DNA of 64,000 bases from Acidobacteriota bacterium (GCA_003170135.1 PMZR01000068.1:19842-83841); one strand, 5' to 3'. Positions 39,660-49,091 are shown, counted from the stretch's first letter. Numbers and translations: made by a program. The notes: generated by a model not told the origin, from the letters alone.

Positions 39660-40150
39660 TTCTGAGGCGGCGGCGGCGCGACCGCCGGCTTGCCGCGGCT
39701 GAAGATCGCGGCGCCGAGCATGCCGCCGATCGTCGCAAAGATGGCGCCGATGACGAGCATGAGGATGAAGCCGGCAATCATGCCGATGAGCAGGCCGCCG
39801 TTCATGCCGCCCTGCTCCATCAGACCGCGCAACGAGTCGGGCATGTCGCGCGCGTTTTCCGCAAACCGCTGCCAGAGCCGCATCTGCAGCGGCCCGGTCA
39901 TCAGCCGGATCGGGACGCTCACGATCGCATCGACGACCGCGCCGATGAGGCCGGCCATGAGCCCGCCGAGGGCGCCGTCACCGACGGTGATCGCCAGCGG
40001 CGACGCGTTCTGCATCAGGTAGGCGGCGATGACCCCGCCGCCGATCACCCAGAGGCAGCAGCAGTTGCCGAACCAGACGATCGGCAGCGCCGAGAGGACC
40101 CCGATAAACAACCCGCCGACCAGCGCGGGCTGCAGGTGCTTGGACGGCAT
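39656..40150 (-). CDS. Small polytopic membrane protein of unknown function
   Basis: 164 residues with about four TM segments (10-28, 30-48, 60-85, 120-150). Glycine-rich helices include VGGLFIGVLSALPIVWFGNCCCLWVIGG and GGLLIGMIAGFILMLVIGAIFATIGG. A three-cysteine cluster (NCCCLW) sits in the first hairpin. The ribosome site GGGAGG lies 4 nt before the ATG. The final residues and stop fall in a repeat array. It resembles the many small glycine-zipper membrane proteins of Acidobacteriota; I assign no function. It is downstream of the inositol-phosphate synthase with another inverted array between, so probably a separate unit. Confidence 0.72.
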   Translation of the reverse strand: MPSKHLQPALVGGLFIGVLSALPIVWFGNCCCLWVIGGGVIAAYLMQNASPLAITVGDGALGGLMAGLIGAVVDAIVSVPIRLMTGPLQMRLWQRFAENARDMPDSLRGLMEQGGMNGGLLIGMIAGFILMLVIGAIFATIGGMLGAAIFSRGKPAVAPPPPQN

Positions 40151-40176
40151 CGGACCTCCCGCGATGAGAGTCGGAG

Positions 40177-40265
40177 AGCAGTCGGTAGCCAATAGTCGAT
40201 AGTCGATAGATAAACGTTGCGATCGGGATCTCAACGATTGACTATCGACTATCAACTCGTCGGGC
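40177..40265. repeat. 7-nt-period inverted array (AGTCGAT type)
   Basis: Left arm heptamers AGTCGGT, AGCCAAT, AGTCGAT, AGTCGAT and AGATAAA; right arm GATTGAC, TATCGAC, TATCAAC and TCGTCGG in opposite orientation, separated by about 15 nt. It ends 9 nt before the stop codon of the inositol-phosphate synthase and can fold into a long hairpin. Confidence 0.85.
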
Positions 40266-40273
40266 AGATCCGC

Positions 40274-41587
<1,314 letters not shown>

Positions 41588-41595
41588 GGCCGAGA

Positions 41596-41604
41596 ACTAT
41601 ATCA
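41596..41604 (-). promoter_or_regulatory. Extended -10 promoter of the inositol-phosphate synthase
   Basis: Minus strand TGA-TATAGT ends 8 nt before the GTG start, so the predicted mRNA begins about 2 nt upstream of the start codon. The element overlaps the ATG of the divergent methyltransferase gene. Confidence 0.5.
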
Positions 41605-42170
41605 TGGGGCAAGCACGCATCATCATGCCGCTCTTCAGACCCGGACCGGGACCGTATGCGCTGGTGGTCGCCATGACCGGCGTCCGCATGGGCGAGCGCC
41701 TGCTCGAGATCGGCAGTGGCACGCCGGCCATGTTCGGCGCGCTCTCCGCAAAGGTCGGCCTTTCCGGCCACGCCGCCGCCGTCGCCGGCGATTCCCGGGC
41801 CGCCGACGCGCTGACCCGGGCGGGCGCCCAGGAGGGCGCCCTGGTCGACGTCCAGGTTGCCCCCCCTGCCTGCCTGCCGCACGCACGCGAGGCCTTCGAC
41901 CTCATCGTCCTCGACTGCACCGTCACCCCAATCGGCCAGGCGGCCGAGTGGCTGCCCGAGGCGTTTCGCGTGCTCCGCGCCGGCGGCCGCCTGATTGTCG
42001 CCGAGCGCGCGGGCATGTCAGGCCTGTGGGGCATGCTCCGGGTTCGCCCCGCACGCGGCGAGACGGCGACGACGACGGGCGCGCTCGAACTGAGCGGCTT
42101 TCGACCGGTTCGCAGAATCGCGGAACGAGACGGCTGGCGGTTCACCGAGGGGCTGAAGCCGGGTCAGTAG
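41604..42170 (+). CDS. Class I SAM-dependent methyltransferase
   Basis: 188 residues, one Rossmann domain. Motif I is LLEIGSGTPAMFGAL (near 33-47), an acidic residue follows in motif II (AAVAGDSRAAD), motif IV is FDLIVLDCT and motif VI is RVLRAGGRLIVAERAG. LEIGSG instead of LDxGxG is normal. The substrate is unknown; motif order resembles UbiE-like small-molecule methyltransferases. The start codon overlaps the divergent promoter of the inositol-phosphate synthase. A TATATC sequence touches this ATG, too close to be its own -10, so how the gene is transcribed is unclear. Confidence 0.82.
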   Translation: MGQARIIMPLFRPGPGPYALVVAMTGVRMGERLLEIGSGTPAMFGALSAKVGLSGHAAAVAGDSRAADALTRAGAQEGALVDVQVAPPACLPHAREAFDLIVLDCTVTPIGQAAEWLPEAFRVLRAGGRLIVAERAGMSGLWGMLRVRPARGETATTTGALELSGFRPVRRIAERDGWRFTEGLKPGQ

Positions 42171-42176
42171 ACAATC

Positions 42177-42929
42177 TCACCTCGCGCACGTGAGATGCCG
42201 CCCCCCGTCGATCGCGATCGTCTCGCCGGTGATCCACCCCGCGCGCTCGGAGGCGAGAAACAGGACGAGCTGCGCGATCTCCTCCGGCTGTCCGGCGCGC
42301 CCCAACGGGTGCGTTTCCTTCGACCGCTCGAGGAACTTCGCGTACTGATCCTCCGCCATTCCCGATCGCCGGTGCAGGTTGGTCACCACCACGCCCGGGT
42401 TGACGGCGTTGACCCGGACGCCCTTCCCCGCCAGATCGAGCGCGGCACAGCGCGTGAGCTGATCGACGGCCGCCTTGCTCGCGCAGTAGGCCGCCAGGCC
42501 GGGAAACGCGCGCAGGCCGGTCACGCTCGACACGTTGACGATGGCGCCGCGGCGCGCGACCAGGTGCGGAGCCGCCTCACGCATCAGGCGGAAGGGCGCA
42601 CGCACGTTGATGGCGAACATCCTGTCCCACAACTCATCGCCGGTCGTCTCGACGCCACCCGACCCGATGACGCCGGCCGCGTTCACGAGCACGTCGATCC
42701 CGCCGAAGCCGTCCACGGCCGCCTTGACGATGCGCGCGGCGGCCTCCTCCAGCGTGACATCGACGCGCACGATCTGACACTCGGAGATGCCCGCCGCGAC
42801 CTGGCCGAGCGCCTCGGCATCGCGGCCCACCGTCACGACGCGCGCGTGTTCGCGACCGAACGCCAACGCGGCCGCGCGCCCGATGCCGCTCGACGCGCCC
42901 GTCACGACCACCACCTTGTTTGAGAACAT
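42177..42929 (-). CDS. SDR-family NAD(P)-dependent oxidoreductase
   Basis: 250 residues, classical short-chain dehydrogenase/reductase. The cofactor loop is TGASSGIG (10-17); the NAG motif appears as VNAAG (near 86). The catalytic triad region has NVSSVTG and YCASK (Tyr near 157, Lys four later). The C-terminal block GWITGETIAIDGG is typical of FabG-like members. Substrate is not predictable. It is convergent with the methyltransferase, with 6 nt between stops. A 7-nt-period array lies upstream of its start, beside a transporter pseudogene. Confidence 0.9.
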   Translation of the reverse strand: MFSNKVVVVTGASSGIGRAAALAFGREHARVVTVGRDAEALGQVAAGISECQIVRVDVTLEEAAARIVKAAVDGFGGIDVLVNAAGVIGSGGVETTGDELWDRMFAINVRAPFRLMREAAPHLVARRGAIVNVSSVTGLRAFPGLAAYCASKAAVDQLTRCAALDLAGKGVRVNAVNPGVVVTNLHRRSGMAEDQYAKFLERSKETHPLGRAGQPEEIAQLVLFLASERAGWITGETIAIDGGRHLTCAR

Positions 42930-42957
42930 GATTCCTCAAATGTGTTAATAGAAATGT

Positions 42958-43033
42958 GGGACGTGCGACGTGCGATGTGCACGTGCTGCGTGCGACGTGC
43001 GTGCTGCGTGCGACGTGCTGCACGCAATGCGCG
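42958..43033. repeat. 7-nt-period array (GACGTGC type)
   Basis: About eleven near-identical units of the type GACGTGC/GATGTGC/GTGCTGC run between the SDR start and the VIT1-like pseudogene. Internal copies in opposite orientation (GCACGTGC, GTGCACG) make it partly palindromic. Confidence 0.75.
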
Positions 43034-43137
43034 GATATGTTATGGCACATCGGGCGCCCAAAATTCCAGCGTCCAACTTCCATCTCGAGTTTTGTGCGGC
43101 CTCGCGGGCGAGGCGCGGCGATAAAATTGCGGGAGTC

Positions 43138-43622
43138 ATGGCCAACGACACCGAGATGGCCGCGCTCGAAACCATGCGGCGGCTCGCATCGAGGCGGCCA
43201 CGGGACACTCGCCCGACGCGTCGGCCATCCGGGCGTCGCTCTCGTGGCTGCAGCGCCTCGGCGACCCGAAGGTCGTCTTCCTCCGCCTCGAACAGGAGGA
43301 GAACGCAGCCGAGTCCGATTATCAGCGCCAACTCGGACTCTCGGAGGAGAGCTTCCCCCACCCGCTGCGCTCGACGATTTCCGCCAGCGTCTCGACGGCC
43401 ATCGGCGGCTTCATCCCTATCATCCCGTTCTTCTTCGCGGTCGGCATGCCGGCGGTCGTCGCCTCGTTCATCATCAGCGCGATCGCGCATTTCCTCGTCG
43501 GCGCGTCCAAATCGCTCGTCACGACGCGACCGTGGTGGGCCAGCGGCGCCGAAATGACCGTCGTCGGGGTGGCCGAAGCGGCGATCACCTACGGTCTGGG
43601 CCGGGCCTTTGCGGGCCACTGA
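43138..43622 (+). pseudogene. VIT1/CCC1-like metal transporter remnant (frameshifted)
   Basis: Reading from ATG 43138 gives MANDTEMAALETMRR. Near 43180-43190 the homologous sequence continues in another frame (RIEAATGHSPDASAIRASLSW) to the stop at 43620-43622. That second frame encodes the cytosolic metal-binding region (FLRLEQEENAAESDY) and the last three TM helices of the VIT family. The conserved stretch is ISASVSTAIGGFIPIIPFFF, followed by two more helices and AITYGLGRAFAGH. The N-terminal TM pair is missing, and no in-frame start serves the second frame until about 43446. The repeat array lies where the 5' end would be. I interpret this as a decayed iron/manganese transporter gene. Confidence 0.7.
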
Positions 43623-43747
43623 ACCGGCAAAGCTCATCAATTAGGTCGTTTGCCTGTGGTTCGGCTCTGTCCGATGCGCTAGACTCCTGCCTCCCCCGCG
43701 CTCAAAAAAACTGGTGCACGACCGCCACCTCTGGTGTATGCTTGTGT

Positions 43748-43802
43748 CCGTTATTGTCATATAGATAACCACAACGGGCCAAGTCTATGGCGTAAATAAC
43801 GG
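43748..43802. promoter_or_regulatory. Inverted repeat before the HTH gene, possible autoregulatory operator
   Basis: CCGTTATT (43748-43755) and AATAACGG (43795-43802) are perfect 8-bp inverted copies around an AT-rich segment that ends one base before the HTH start codon. The position suits an operator for the encoded DNA-binding protein; this is inference. Confidence 0.4.
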
Positions 43803-43803
43803 T

Positions 43804-44025
43804 ATGAATAGGACATCAGAACGGCGCGGCGACACTTTCCTGACCGCCGAAGATGTGCTCAGCTACCTGCGCGTCAACGCGCGAACGGTCTACCGGCTGA
43901 TCCGGGACGGCGAGCTGCCGGCCGTACGGGTGGGTCGCCAGTGGCGGTTCAAGCAGCGCGATCTCGACCGGTGGGTCGAGGCCCAGGGCATCGCGGTCGA
44001 ATGGCCGGCGGCGGTGAACGAGTAG
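43804..44025 (+). CDS. Excisionase-family helix-turn-helix protein
   Basis: 73 residues, one HTH_17/MerR-like DNA-binding domain. FLTAEDVLSYLRVNARTVYRLI, then DGELPAVRVGRQWRFKQRDLDRWVEAQ is the complete winged motif. Such proteins act as transcription regulators or phage excisionases; here no integrase is present. It lies 4 nt upstream of the first spore-coat-U pilin and is the first gene of the chaperone-usher unit, so a regulator of that unit is likely. The AT-rich, palindromic upstream region stands out from its GC-rich surroundings. Confidence 0.82.
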   Translation: MNRTSERRGDTFLTAEDVLSYLRVNARTVYRLIRDGELPAVRVGRQWRFKQRDLDRWVEAQGIAVEWPAAVNE

Positions 44026-44029
44026 GGCG

Positions 44030-44548
44030 ATGCGAAGGTCATCGAAGATCCGCATCGTCGCGGTTGGCGCAGCGGTCGGCGCGGTGATGGCGTGCGGGAT
44101 CGCGGTGCGCGGCACGGATGCCGCTAGCGTGTCGGCAAACCTCTCGGTGACGGTCAGCGTGACCGTCAACTGCACGGTCACGACAAGCCCCCTGGCGTTC
44201 GGATCGTACGACCCCGTCGTGGCGCATGCGACGACGGCGCTGAATGGCACGGGCCTGGTCACCGTCGCGTGCACGAAGGGCGCGGCGCCGACGGTGGGAC
44301 TGGGCCTGGGGAGCAACGCGTCGGGCTCGACGCGGCGGATGACCGACGGAAGCGGCAACTTCCTGACCTACGAGATCTACACGGACAACGGCCGGACGAC
44401 GGTCTGGGGCGGTGCCACGGTGGTGTCGTTGGGGGCGGCGCCGAGCAAGACCGGGCGCGACACGACGGCCTACGGGCGCGTGGCGGCCGGCCAGGACGTG
44501 CCGGCGGGCAGCTACTCCGATTCCGTGACGGCGACGGTGAACTTCTAG
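44030..44548 (+). CDS. Spore coat U domain fimbrial subunit 1
   Basis: 172 residues. The signal peptide spans about residues 1-31 (ending GTDAAS); the mature SCPU domain (PF05229) has NCTVTTSPLAFGSYDP, the TVACTKGAAPTVGLGLG block, FLTYEIYTD with TVWGG, and a C-terminal donor-type strand SYSDSVTATVNF. SCPU proteins build archaic chaperone-usher (CsuA/B-like) pili by donor-strand exchange. Neighbouring chaperone and usher genes support this. It follows the HTH gene after 4 nt. The paralogue at 44705-45223 has the same layout, so the two are duplicate pilin or tip subunits. Confidence 0.9.
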   Translation: MRRSSKIRIVAVGAAVGAVMACGIAVRGTDAASVSANLSVTVSVTVNCTVTTSPLAFGSYDPVVAHATTALNGTGLVTVACTKGAAPTVGLGLGSNASGSTRRMTDGSGNFLTYEIYTDNGRTTVWGGATVVSLGAAPSKTGRDTTAYGRVAAGQDVPAGSYSDSVTATVNF

Positions 44549-44665
44549 GGCGGCGCCGCAGCGGGCGCTGCCGGGGGACATGAAGCGGCTGGCTGGCCGC
44601 GGAATTCAGCCTCCACTGCCGCAGGGGCGCGTGCGGCGGGCAGGCAAACGTCAACACAGTGCCCG

Positions 44666-44683
44666 GCTCCGCAAGCGCGGAGC
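44666..44683 (+). other. Intercistronic hairpin before pilin gene 2
   Basis: GCTCCGC / GCGGAGC is a perfect 7-bp stem with an AAGC loop, 21 nt before the second pilin ATG. There is no U tract. It may stabilise or process the mRNA between the two pilin genes. Confidence 0.45.
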
Positions 44684-44704
44684 ATTTCATCGCGGAGACA
44701 GATT

Positions 44705-45223
44705 ATGACGAACGCACGGCGGACTCTGGCAACGGCGGCGGCGGTGACACTGATCGTGGCGGGGGTCGGGTTGTTCACGACCGCGCGGGCCGCCGGCTCC
44801 GCAAACACGACCCTCGGAGTCGCGGCGACCGTGAAGGTTAACTGCTCCATCTCGACCGTGGCTGTGGCGTTTATCGGTCAATATGATCCGCTCGCCGTCA
44901 GCGATCTGACCGGGCAGGGCACGATCAAGGTGGCATGCACCAAGGGCGCCGTTACTCGGATTGATCTTGATCTCGGTTTGTGGAAAACGGGGTCGGCCCG
45001 GCGTCTGAAGAACGGCGCGGAATACCTGACCTACGAGCTCTTCAGCGACGCCCCTGGCGGCACGGTGTGGGGCTCGACCGCTGACGGGACGGGTGCCGGC
45101 GTCGCTTACACCGCCGGTTCCAAAGCCGAGACGTCCTTGCCCGTGTTCGCCAGCGTGACGGCCGCGCAGGACGTCTCGGCTGGCACTTTCAACGATACGG
45201 TCGCCGCGACGATCAACTTCTAA
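44705..45223 (+). CDS. Spore coat U domain fimbrial subunit 2
   Basis: 172 residues. A signal peptide (about 1-30; TLATAAAVTLIVAGVGLFTTARAAG) precedes an SCPU domain with VNCSISTVAVAFIGQYDP, IKVACTKGAVTRIDLDLG, EYLTYELFSD, TVWGST and C-terminal TFNDTVAATINF. It resembles subunit 1 over its full length. GGAGA lies 8-12 nt before the ATG. Hairpins flank the gene on both sides (44666-44683 and 45245-45268), which could raise pilin expression relative to the chaperone and usher that follow. Confidence 0.9.
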   Translation: MTNARRTLATAAAVTLIVAGVGLFTTARAAGSANTTLGVAATVKVNCSISTVAVAFIGQYDPLAVSDLTGQGTIKVACTKGAVTRIDLDLGLWKTGSARRLKNGAEYLTYELFSDAPGGTVWGSTADGTGAGVAYTAGSKAETSLPVFASVTAAQDVSAGTFNDTVAATINF

Positions 45224-45244
45224 CCGAGGGCGGCGAACCCCTGC

Positions 45245-45268
45245 GGCGGCCGGCACATGCCGGCCGCC
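45245..45268 (+). other. Strong hairpin between pilin and chaperone genes
   Basis: An 11-bp nearly all-GC stem (GGCGGCCGGCA / TGCCGGCCGCC) with a 2-nt loop stands 22 nt after the pilin stop. There is no U tract. An in-frame ATG at 45257 is buried in it, which favours the chaperone start at 45305. Confidence 0.55.
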
Positions 45269-45304
45269 ACTGGCGTAGCGCTACTCGTGGCGACTCGGGA
45301 CATC

Positions 45305-46093
45305 ATGGCCACTTCATGTCGCGACCGCGCTACTCGGCGACGCCTGCAGTTACGCATCGGGCGCGTGGCAGCGCTGCTGCTCGCCGTCCTTTCGTCGGCG
45401 GCACGCACTGACGCCGCCTCGTTCAGCGTCAACCCGACGCAGATCGGGCTGTCGGCCAAGGTCACGAGCGCGCTCGTGACCGTACGAAATGAGAGCGACG
45501 AGCCGCTCCGCTTTCAGTTGTCCATGTTCGCCTGGAGCCAGAGCCTCAAGGGCGAGATGCAACTGACGCCGACCAAGGATGTCGTCTTCTTCCCGACGCT
45601 GCTCACGCTCGCGCCGAAGGAGGAGCGCAAGATTCGCGTCGGTGCGGTCACGCCGCCAGGCACGGTCGAAAAGACCTATCGCCTGTTCGTCGAGGAACTG
45701 CCGCCGCCGGACAAGCCGGGACAGACAGGTGTCCGCGTGCTCACGCGTATGGGCATCCCGATCTTCCTCGAGCCGGCGACAAAGGACGGCCAGGCGCGCC
45801 TGGCGGATCTCGGTCTGCAGAAGGGCACCTTCACGTTCCGGCTCGCGAATGCCGGGACCGTCCATTTCACACCGCAGTCGATCCGTGTTCGCGCCCTCGA
45901 CGCCGCCGGCGCCCTCGTCCTGGACAAGAAGATCGACGCCTGGTACATCCTTGCCGGCACCGAGCGCGAGTACGAGGTGGTGGTGCCGAAGCCCGACTGC
46001 TCCCGCGTGGCGTCGTTCGTTGTCGATATCCAGATCGAGAAGACGAATCTCACCGAACGACTCCAGGCGCCAGGCGGGGCGTGCGGAGGGTAG
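45305..46093 (+). CDS. Periplasmic PapD-like fimbrial chaperone
   Basis: 262 residues. A long basic N-region with hydrophobic core (RIGRVAALLLAVLSSAARTDA) forms the signal. The immunoglobulin-like domain 1 has FSVNPTQIGLSAKVTSALVTVRNESDEPLRFQ; the conserved KEERKIRVG and YRLFVEELP blocks are in archaic CsuC-type chaperones. Domain 2 runs from about 150 to 260. The protein caps SCPU subunits and delivers them to the usher. An earlier in-frame ATG (45257) lies inside a hairpin, so I use 45305. It overlaps the beginning of the longest possible usher frame, supporting a single operon. Confidence 0.87.
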   Translation: MATSCRDRATRRRLQLRIGRVAALLLAVLSSAARTDAASFSVNPTQIGLSAKVTSALVTVRNESDEPLRFQLSMFAWSQSLKGEMQLTPTKDVVFFPTLLTLAPKEERKIRVGAVTPPGTVEKTYRLFVEELPPPDKPGQTGVRVLTRMGIPIFLEPATKDGQARLADLGLQKGTFTFRLANAGTVHFTPQSIRVRALDAAGALVLDKKIDAWYILAGTEREYEVVVPKPDCSRVASFVVDIQIEKTNLTERLQAPGGACGG

Positions 46094-46101
46094 GACCCGC
46101 G

Positions 46102-48462
46102 ATGGCCGCCCGCTTGTCTGATTGGACGTCGACGTGCATCCGCCTGCTTCTCCTGCTTGCGGTCCTCGGCATCCCCCACGTCGCGGGTGCGCAGCCGGCT
46201 CCGCCGCCGCATCCTGACGATGATCAACGCCAGCGCGCCATCCTCGAGATCGTGATCAACGAAGTGTCGAAAGGCGAGGTGCTGGTCGTCCTGGCGCCGC
46301 CCGACGTGCTCGTCTCCGTGCGGTTGCTCCAGAAGGCCGGGCTCCACGTCGTGGATGGCCGCCGCCAGGTGATCGACGCGGAACCCTGGGTGTCGCTGGC
46401 GTCGCTGGCGCCCGGCGTGACGTTCGTGCTCGACGAAGCGCGCCTGCAGGTGCGCCTGACCGCGCGGCCGGAACTGCTCGAGACCACGGTGGTGGCCGCG
46501 CCGGGCAACAAGCCGGCCGGCCTCGTCTATGGGCGCAACGCGAGCGGCTTCCTCAATTACTCGATCACCACGGGAAGCAGCGGAACGATGGGCCTCTTTG
46601 CGGAGGCGGGCGTGAGCGCGGGCGGCGCCCTCATCAACACGACGCTCTCCCGTCCGACCGGGCAGGCGCTCGTCAGGGGCTTGAGCAGTTTGACGTTCGA
46701 CGACCGGGATCGCATGACGCGCTGGACCGTCGGCGATGCCGCAGTGAACAGCGGGACGCTGGGGGGCGGCTTGTTCCTCGGCGGCGTCACCTTTGCCCGC
46801 GAGTACTCGGTCGATCCGTATTTCATTCGCCGTCCGACGCTCAACCTGGCGGGCAGCGTGACGACGCCGTCGGTGGTCGAGGTCTACGCGAACAACCAGC
46901 TCGTGCGCCGCGAGGAGATCCAGCCGGGCCAGTTCGAGTTCAACGATCTCAGTCTCCAGACGGGGCGCGGGGACGTGCGCATGGTGATCCGCGACGCGTT
47001 CGGCCGCGAGCGCGAGATCTCGAACTCCTACTACCTGAGCTCGTCGGCGCTCGCGAAAGGACTGCAGGAGTTCTCCTACTCGGTCGGCTTCGAGCGACTG
47101 CAACAGTCGATTGCCAGCTGGCAGTACGGAACGCCCGCGGCGCTCGGGCGCCATCGCATCGGCCTGACGGATCACGTCACGCTGGGATACCGGTTCGAGG
47201 CGGGCACGTCGCTGGCGAACGCCGGGCCGCTCTTGAACTTCACCCTGCCCGTTGGCGAGGTCGAGGTCGCCGGCTCGGTGAGCCGATCGCAGGGACGCAC
47301 GGGCGCGTCCGCCGAGACCGGATACGCTTACTTCGGCCGCATCTTCGGCGCCGGCGCCTCGGTGACCGCGACAGACCCGCTCTACGAGCACCTCGGCGTG
47401 ACACCCGTCGAGTTGCGGATGCGATACCAGACGCACGCCTTTTTCAGCCTGCACGTCGGCTCGAGGACCACCTTCTCGCTGCAGCACGATCGATTTCGCA
47501 ACATGACCCGGGCGCTCACCGAACAGGCGTCGGCGCTCGGGTCGGTGCGCCTCACGTCGCGCGTGGATCTGCAGGCGAGCGTCGGGCGTGTGAACGCCGT
47601 CGATCGGCGCGGGTACGAGGCCTCCATCGGGCTGAACTTCTCGCTGGGCAATCGCACCAGCGCCAACGTGGGCTACGAGCACCGCGTGGACGGCAGCGGC
47701 ACGGTGACCGAGCTCGAGCACTCGATGCCGGTCGGCACGGGCCTGGGGTACCAGGCCCGCTTCCAGACGGGCACCAACCAGCTCACGAGTGGCGAACTCC
47801 AGTACCAGACGGGGTTCGGGCGCTACGATCTGCGTCATGATGAGACGAGCGGCAGCGGCGGCACGACCGCCACGATCGCCGGCGGGGTCGTCGGCATCGG
47901 CGGCGGCCTGTTCCTGTCGCGGCCCGTCGAACAGAGCTACGCGCTCGTCCAGGTGCCCGACGTCAAGGGCGTACGCGCCTACGCGAGCAACCAGGAGGTC
48001 GGCAAGACCGACCGCAACGGCAACCTGCTCGTGCCGAACCTGCTGGCCTATTACGGCAATCAGCTGAGCATCGCGGATGAAGACGTGCCGATGAACCACG
48101 CCGTCGCGGCCAGGGAAATCACGCTCGCGCCGCCGTTCCGCGGCGGCGCCGTCGCGCGCTTCCCGGTTGCGCGCGTGCAAGGCGTCACCGGCATCGTGAC
48201 GATCGACGTGCAGGGCAAACCGGTCGTCCCCGCGTACGGCGAGGTGACGCTGCGGGCGGGCCAGGCGGGCCTGACGTCGCCGGTCGGCGCCGATGGCGCT
48301 TTCTATTTCGAGAACGTGCCGCCGGGCAGCTACACGGCGGCGCTCGAATACAAGGCCGACACGTGCACGTTTATCCTGAAGGTGCCGGCTTCGGATCGAA
48401 TCGTGATCGAGCTCGGGACGCTGCGGTGTGTCGCCGCGGCTCGCAAGGACGACCAGCAGTGA
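46102..48462 (+). CDS. Outer-membrane fimbrial usher (archaic CsuD-like)
   Basis: 786 residues. A signal peptide (about 10-31) and N-terminal domain (QRQRAILEIVINEVSKGEVLVVL...VTFVLDEARLQVRLTARPELL) lead into a long beta-barrel. Barrel landmarks include FIRRPTLNLAGSVTTPSVVEVYANNQLVRREEIQPGQFEF, where the plug and hinge region of ushers begins. Ig-like C-terminal domains include GVRAYASNQEVGKTDRNGNLLVP and YGEVTLRAGQAGLTSPVGADGAFYFENVPPGSY. The last domain coordinates subunit transfer. GTG 46081 is an alternative start; the ATG at 46102 has GGAGGG upstream. The gene ends 5 nt before the third SCPU gene. Confidence 0.9.
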   Translation: MAARLSDWTSTCIRLLLLLAVLGIPHVAGAQPAPPPHPDDDQRQRAILEIVINEVSKGEVLVVLAPPDVLVSVRLLQKAGLHVVDGRRQVIDAEPWVSLASLAPGVTFVLDEARLQVRLTARPELLETTVVAAPGNKPAGLVYGRNASGFLNYSITTGSSGTMGLFAEAGVSAGGALINTTLSRPTGQALVRGLSSLTFDDRDRMTRWTVGDAAVNSGTLGGGLFLGGVTFAREYSVDPYFIRRPTLNLAGSVTTPSVVEVYANNQLVRREEIQPGQFEFNDLSLQTGRGDVRMVIRDAFGREREISNSYYLSSSALAKGLQEFSYSVGFERLQQSIASWQYGTPAALGRHRIGLTDHVTLGYRFEAGTSLANAGPLLNFTLPVGEVEVAGSVSRSQGRTGASAETGYAYFGRIFGAGASVTATDPLYEHLGVTPVELRMRYQTHAFFSLHVGSRTTFSLQHDRFRNMTRALTEQASALGSVRLTSRVDLQASVGRVNAVDRRGYEASIGLNFSLGNRTSANVGYEHRVDGSGTVTELEHSMPVGTGLGYQARFQTGTNQLTSGELQYQTGFGRYDLRHDETSGSGGTTATIAGGVVGIGGGLFLSRPVEQSYALVQVPDVKGVRAYASNQEVGKTDRNGNLLVPNLLAYYGNQLSIADEDVPMNHAVAAREITLAPPFRGGAVARFPVARVQGVTGIVTIDVQGKPVVPAYGEVTLRAGQAGLTSPVGADGAFYFENVPPGSYTAALEYKADTCTFILKVPASDRIVIELGTLRCVAAARKDDQQ

Positions 48463-48467
48463 GATGG

Positions 48468-48974
48468 ATGAAACGGTCGTTGCCCGGGATGGAGACGCCA
48501 CGTGAAATACGGGCTGCGCTTGGCAGGCTGGCGGTCGCCTTCCTCGTCATGGTCGTCTTCCCTGCGTCGGCGCGAGCAGCGATTTCGTGCACGGTCTCGA
48601 CGACGAGCATCAATTTCGGAACCACCTACAACGTGTTCACCTCGACGCCCACCGACTCGATCGCCACCATCACGTACAGCTGCAGCGGCTTCTCATCCAC
48701 GCTGCCGATTCGAATCACGCTCAGCGCCGGCCACTCCTTGAACATCCTGGACCGGATCTTCCTGGGGCCGGACACGATGCAATACAACCTCTACCAGGAT
48801 GCCGGCCACTCCGTGATCTGGGGCGACACCGTCGCCACCGATGTGGACATCACGATCGCCAAAGCCGACCGGGGCAAGAACCTCACCGTGACAATCTACG
48901 GACGGGTGCCCGCCCTCCAGGACGTCGCCTCGGGATCCTATTCCGACACCATCACCGTCTCGGTGATTTACTGA
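48468..48974 (+). CDS. Spore coat U domain fimbrial subunit 3
   Basis: 168 residues. Signal peptide region LAVAFLVMVVFPASARAA (about 18-36); mature SCPU domain with ISCTVSTTSINFGTTYNVFT, TITYSCSG, NILDRIFLGPDTMQYNLYQDAGHSVIWGD and C-terminal SYSDTITVSVIY. It differs from subunits 1 and 2, lacks their CTKG block and sits after the usher, the usual place for tip adhesin or minor subunits. A longer reading frame exists but runs inside the usher; the ATG at 48468 is preferred (another at 48489). An inverted heptamer array begins directly after its stop. Confidence 0.85.
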   Translation: MKRSLPGMETPREIRAALGRLAVAFLVMVVFPASARAAISCTVSTTSINFGTTYNVFTSTPTDSIATITYSCSGFSSTLPIRITLSAGHSLNILDRIFLGPDTMQYNLYQDAGHSVIWGDTVATDVDITIAKADRGKNLTVTIYGRVPALQDVASGSYSDTITVSVIY

Positions 48975-49084
48975 GCGACAGTCGACAGTTGATGGTCGAT
49001 AGTCAATCGTCGACAAGAACGTCGGTCAGTGCGCTGGTCGCGGTCAACGGTCGACCATCAACTATCGACTGTCAACTAGCGACC
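48975..49084. repeat. 7-nt-period inverted array (AGTCGAC/AGTCGAT type)
   Basis: Left arm, immediately after the stop codon: AGTCGAC, AGTTGAT, GGTCGAT, AGTCAAT and CGTCGAC. Right arm (about 49042-49084): GTCAACG, GTCGACC, ATCAACT, ATCGACT and GTCAACT, in opposite orientation. It separates the convergent third SCPU gene and the gene at 49092-49550 and can form a long stem. Confidence 0.88.
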
Positions 49085-49091
49085 ACGTGTC

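Noticed and set aside
43804..44025. A prophage or integrative-element excisionase
   Set aside because: No integrase, attachment repeat or phage gene nearby; the HTH gene is embedded in the fimbrial operon.
45257..45304. Upstream ATG for the fimbrial chaperone
   Set aside because: It lies inside an 11-bp GC hairpin and would add residues before the basic signal-peptide region.
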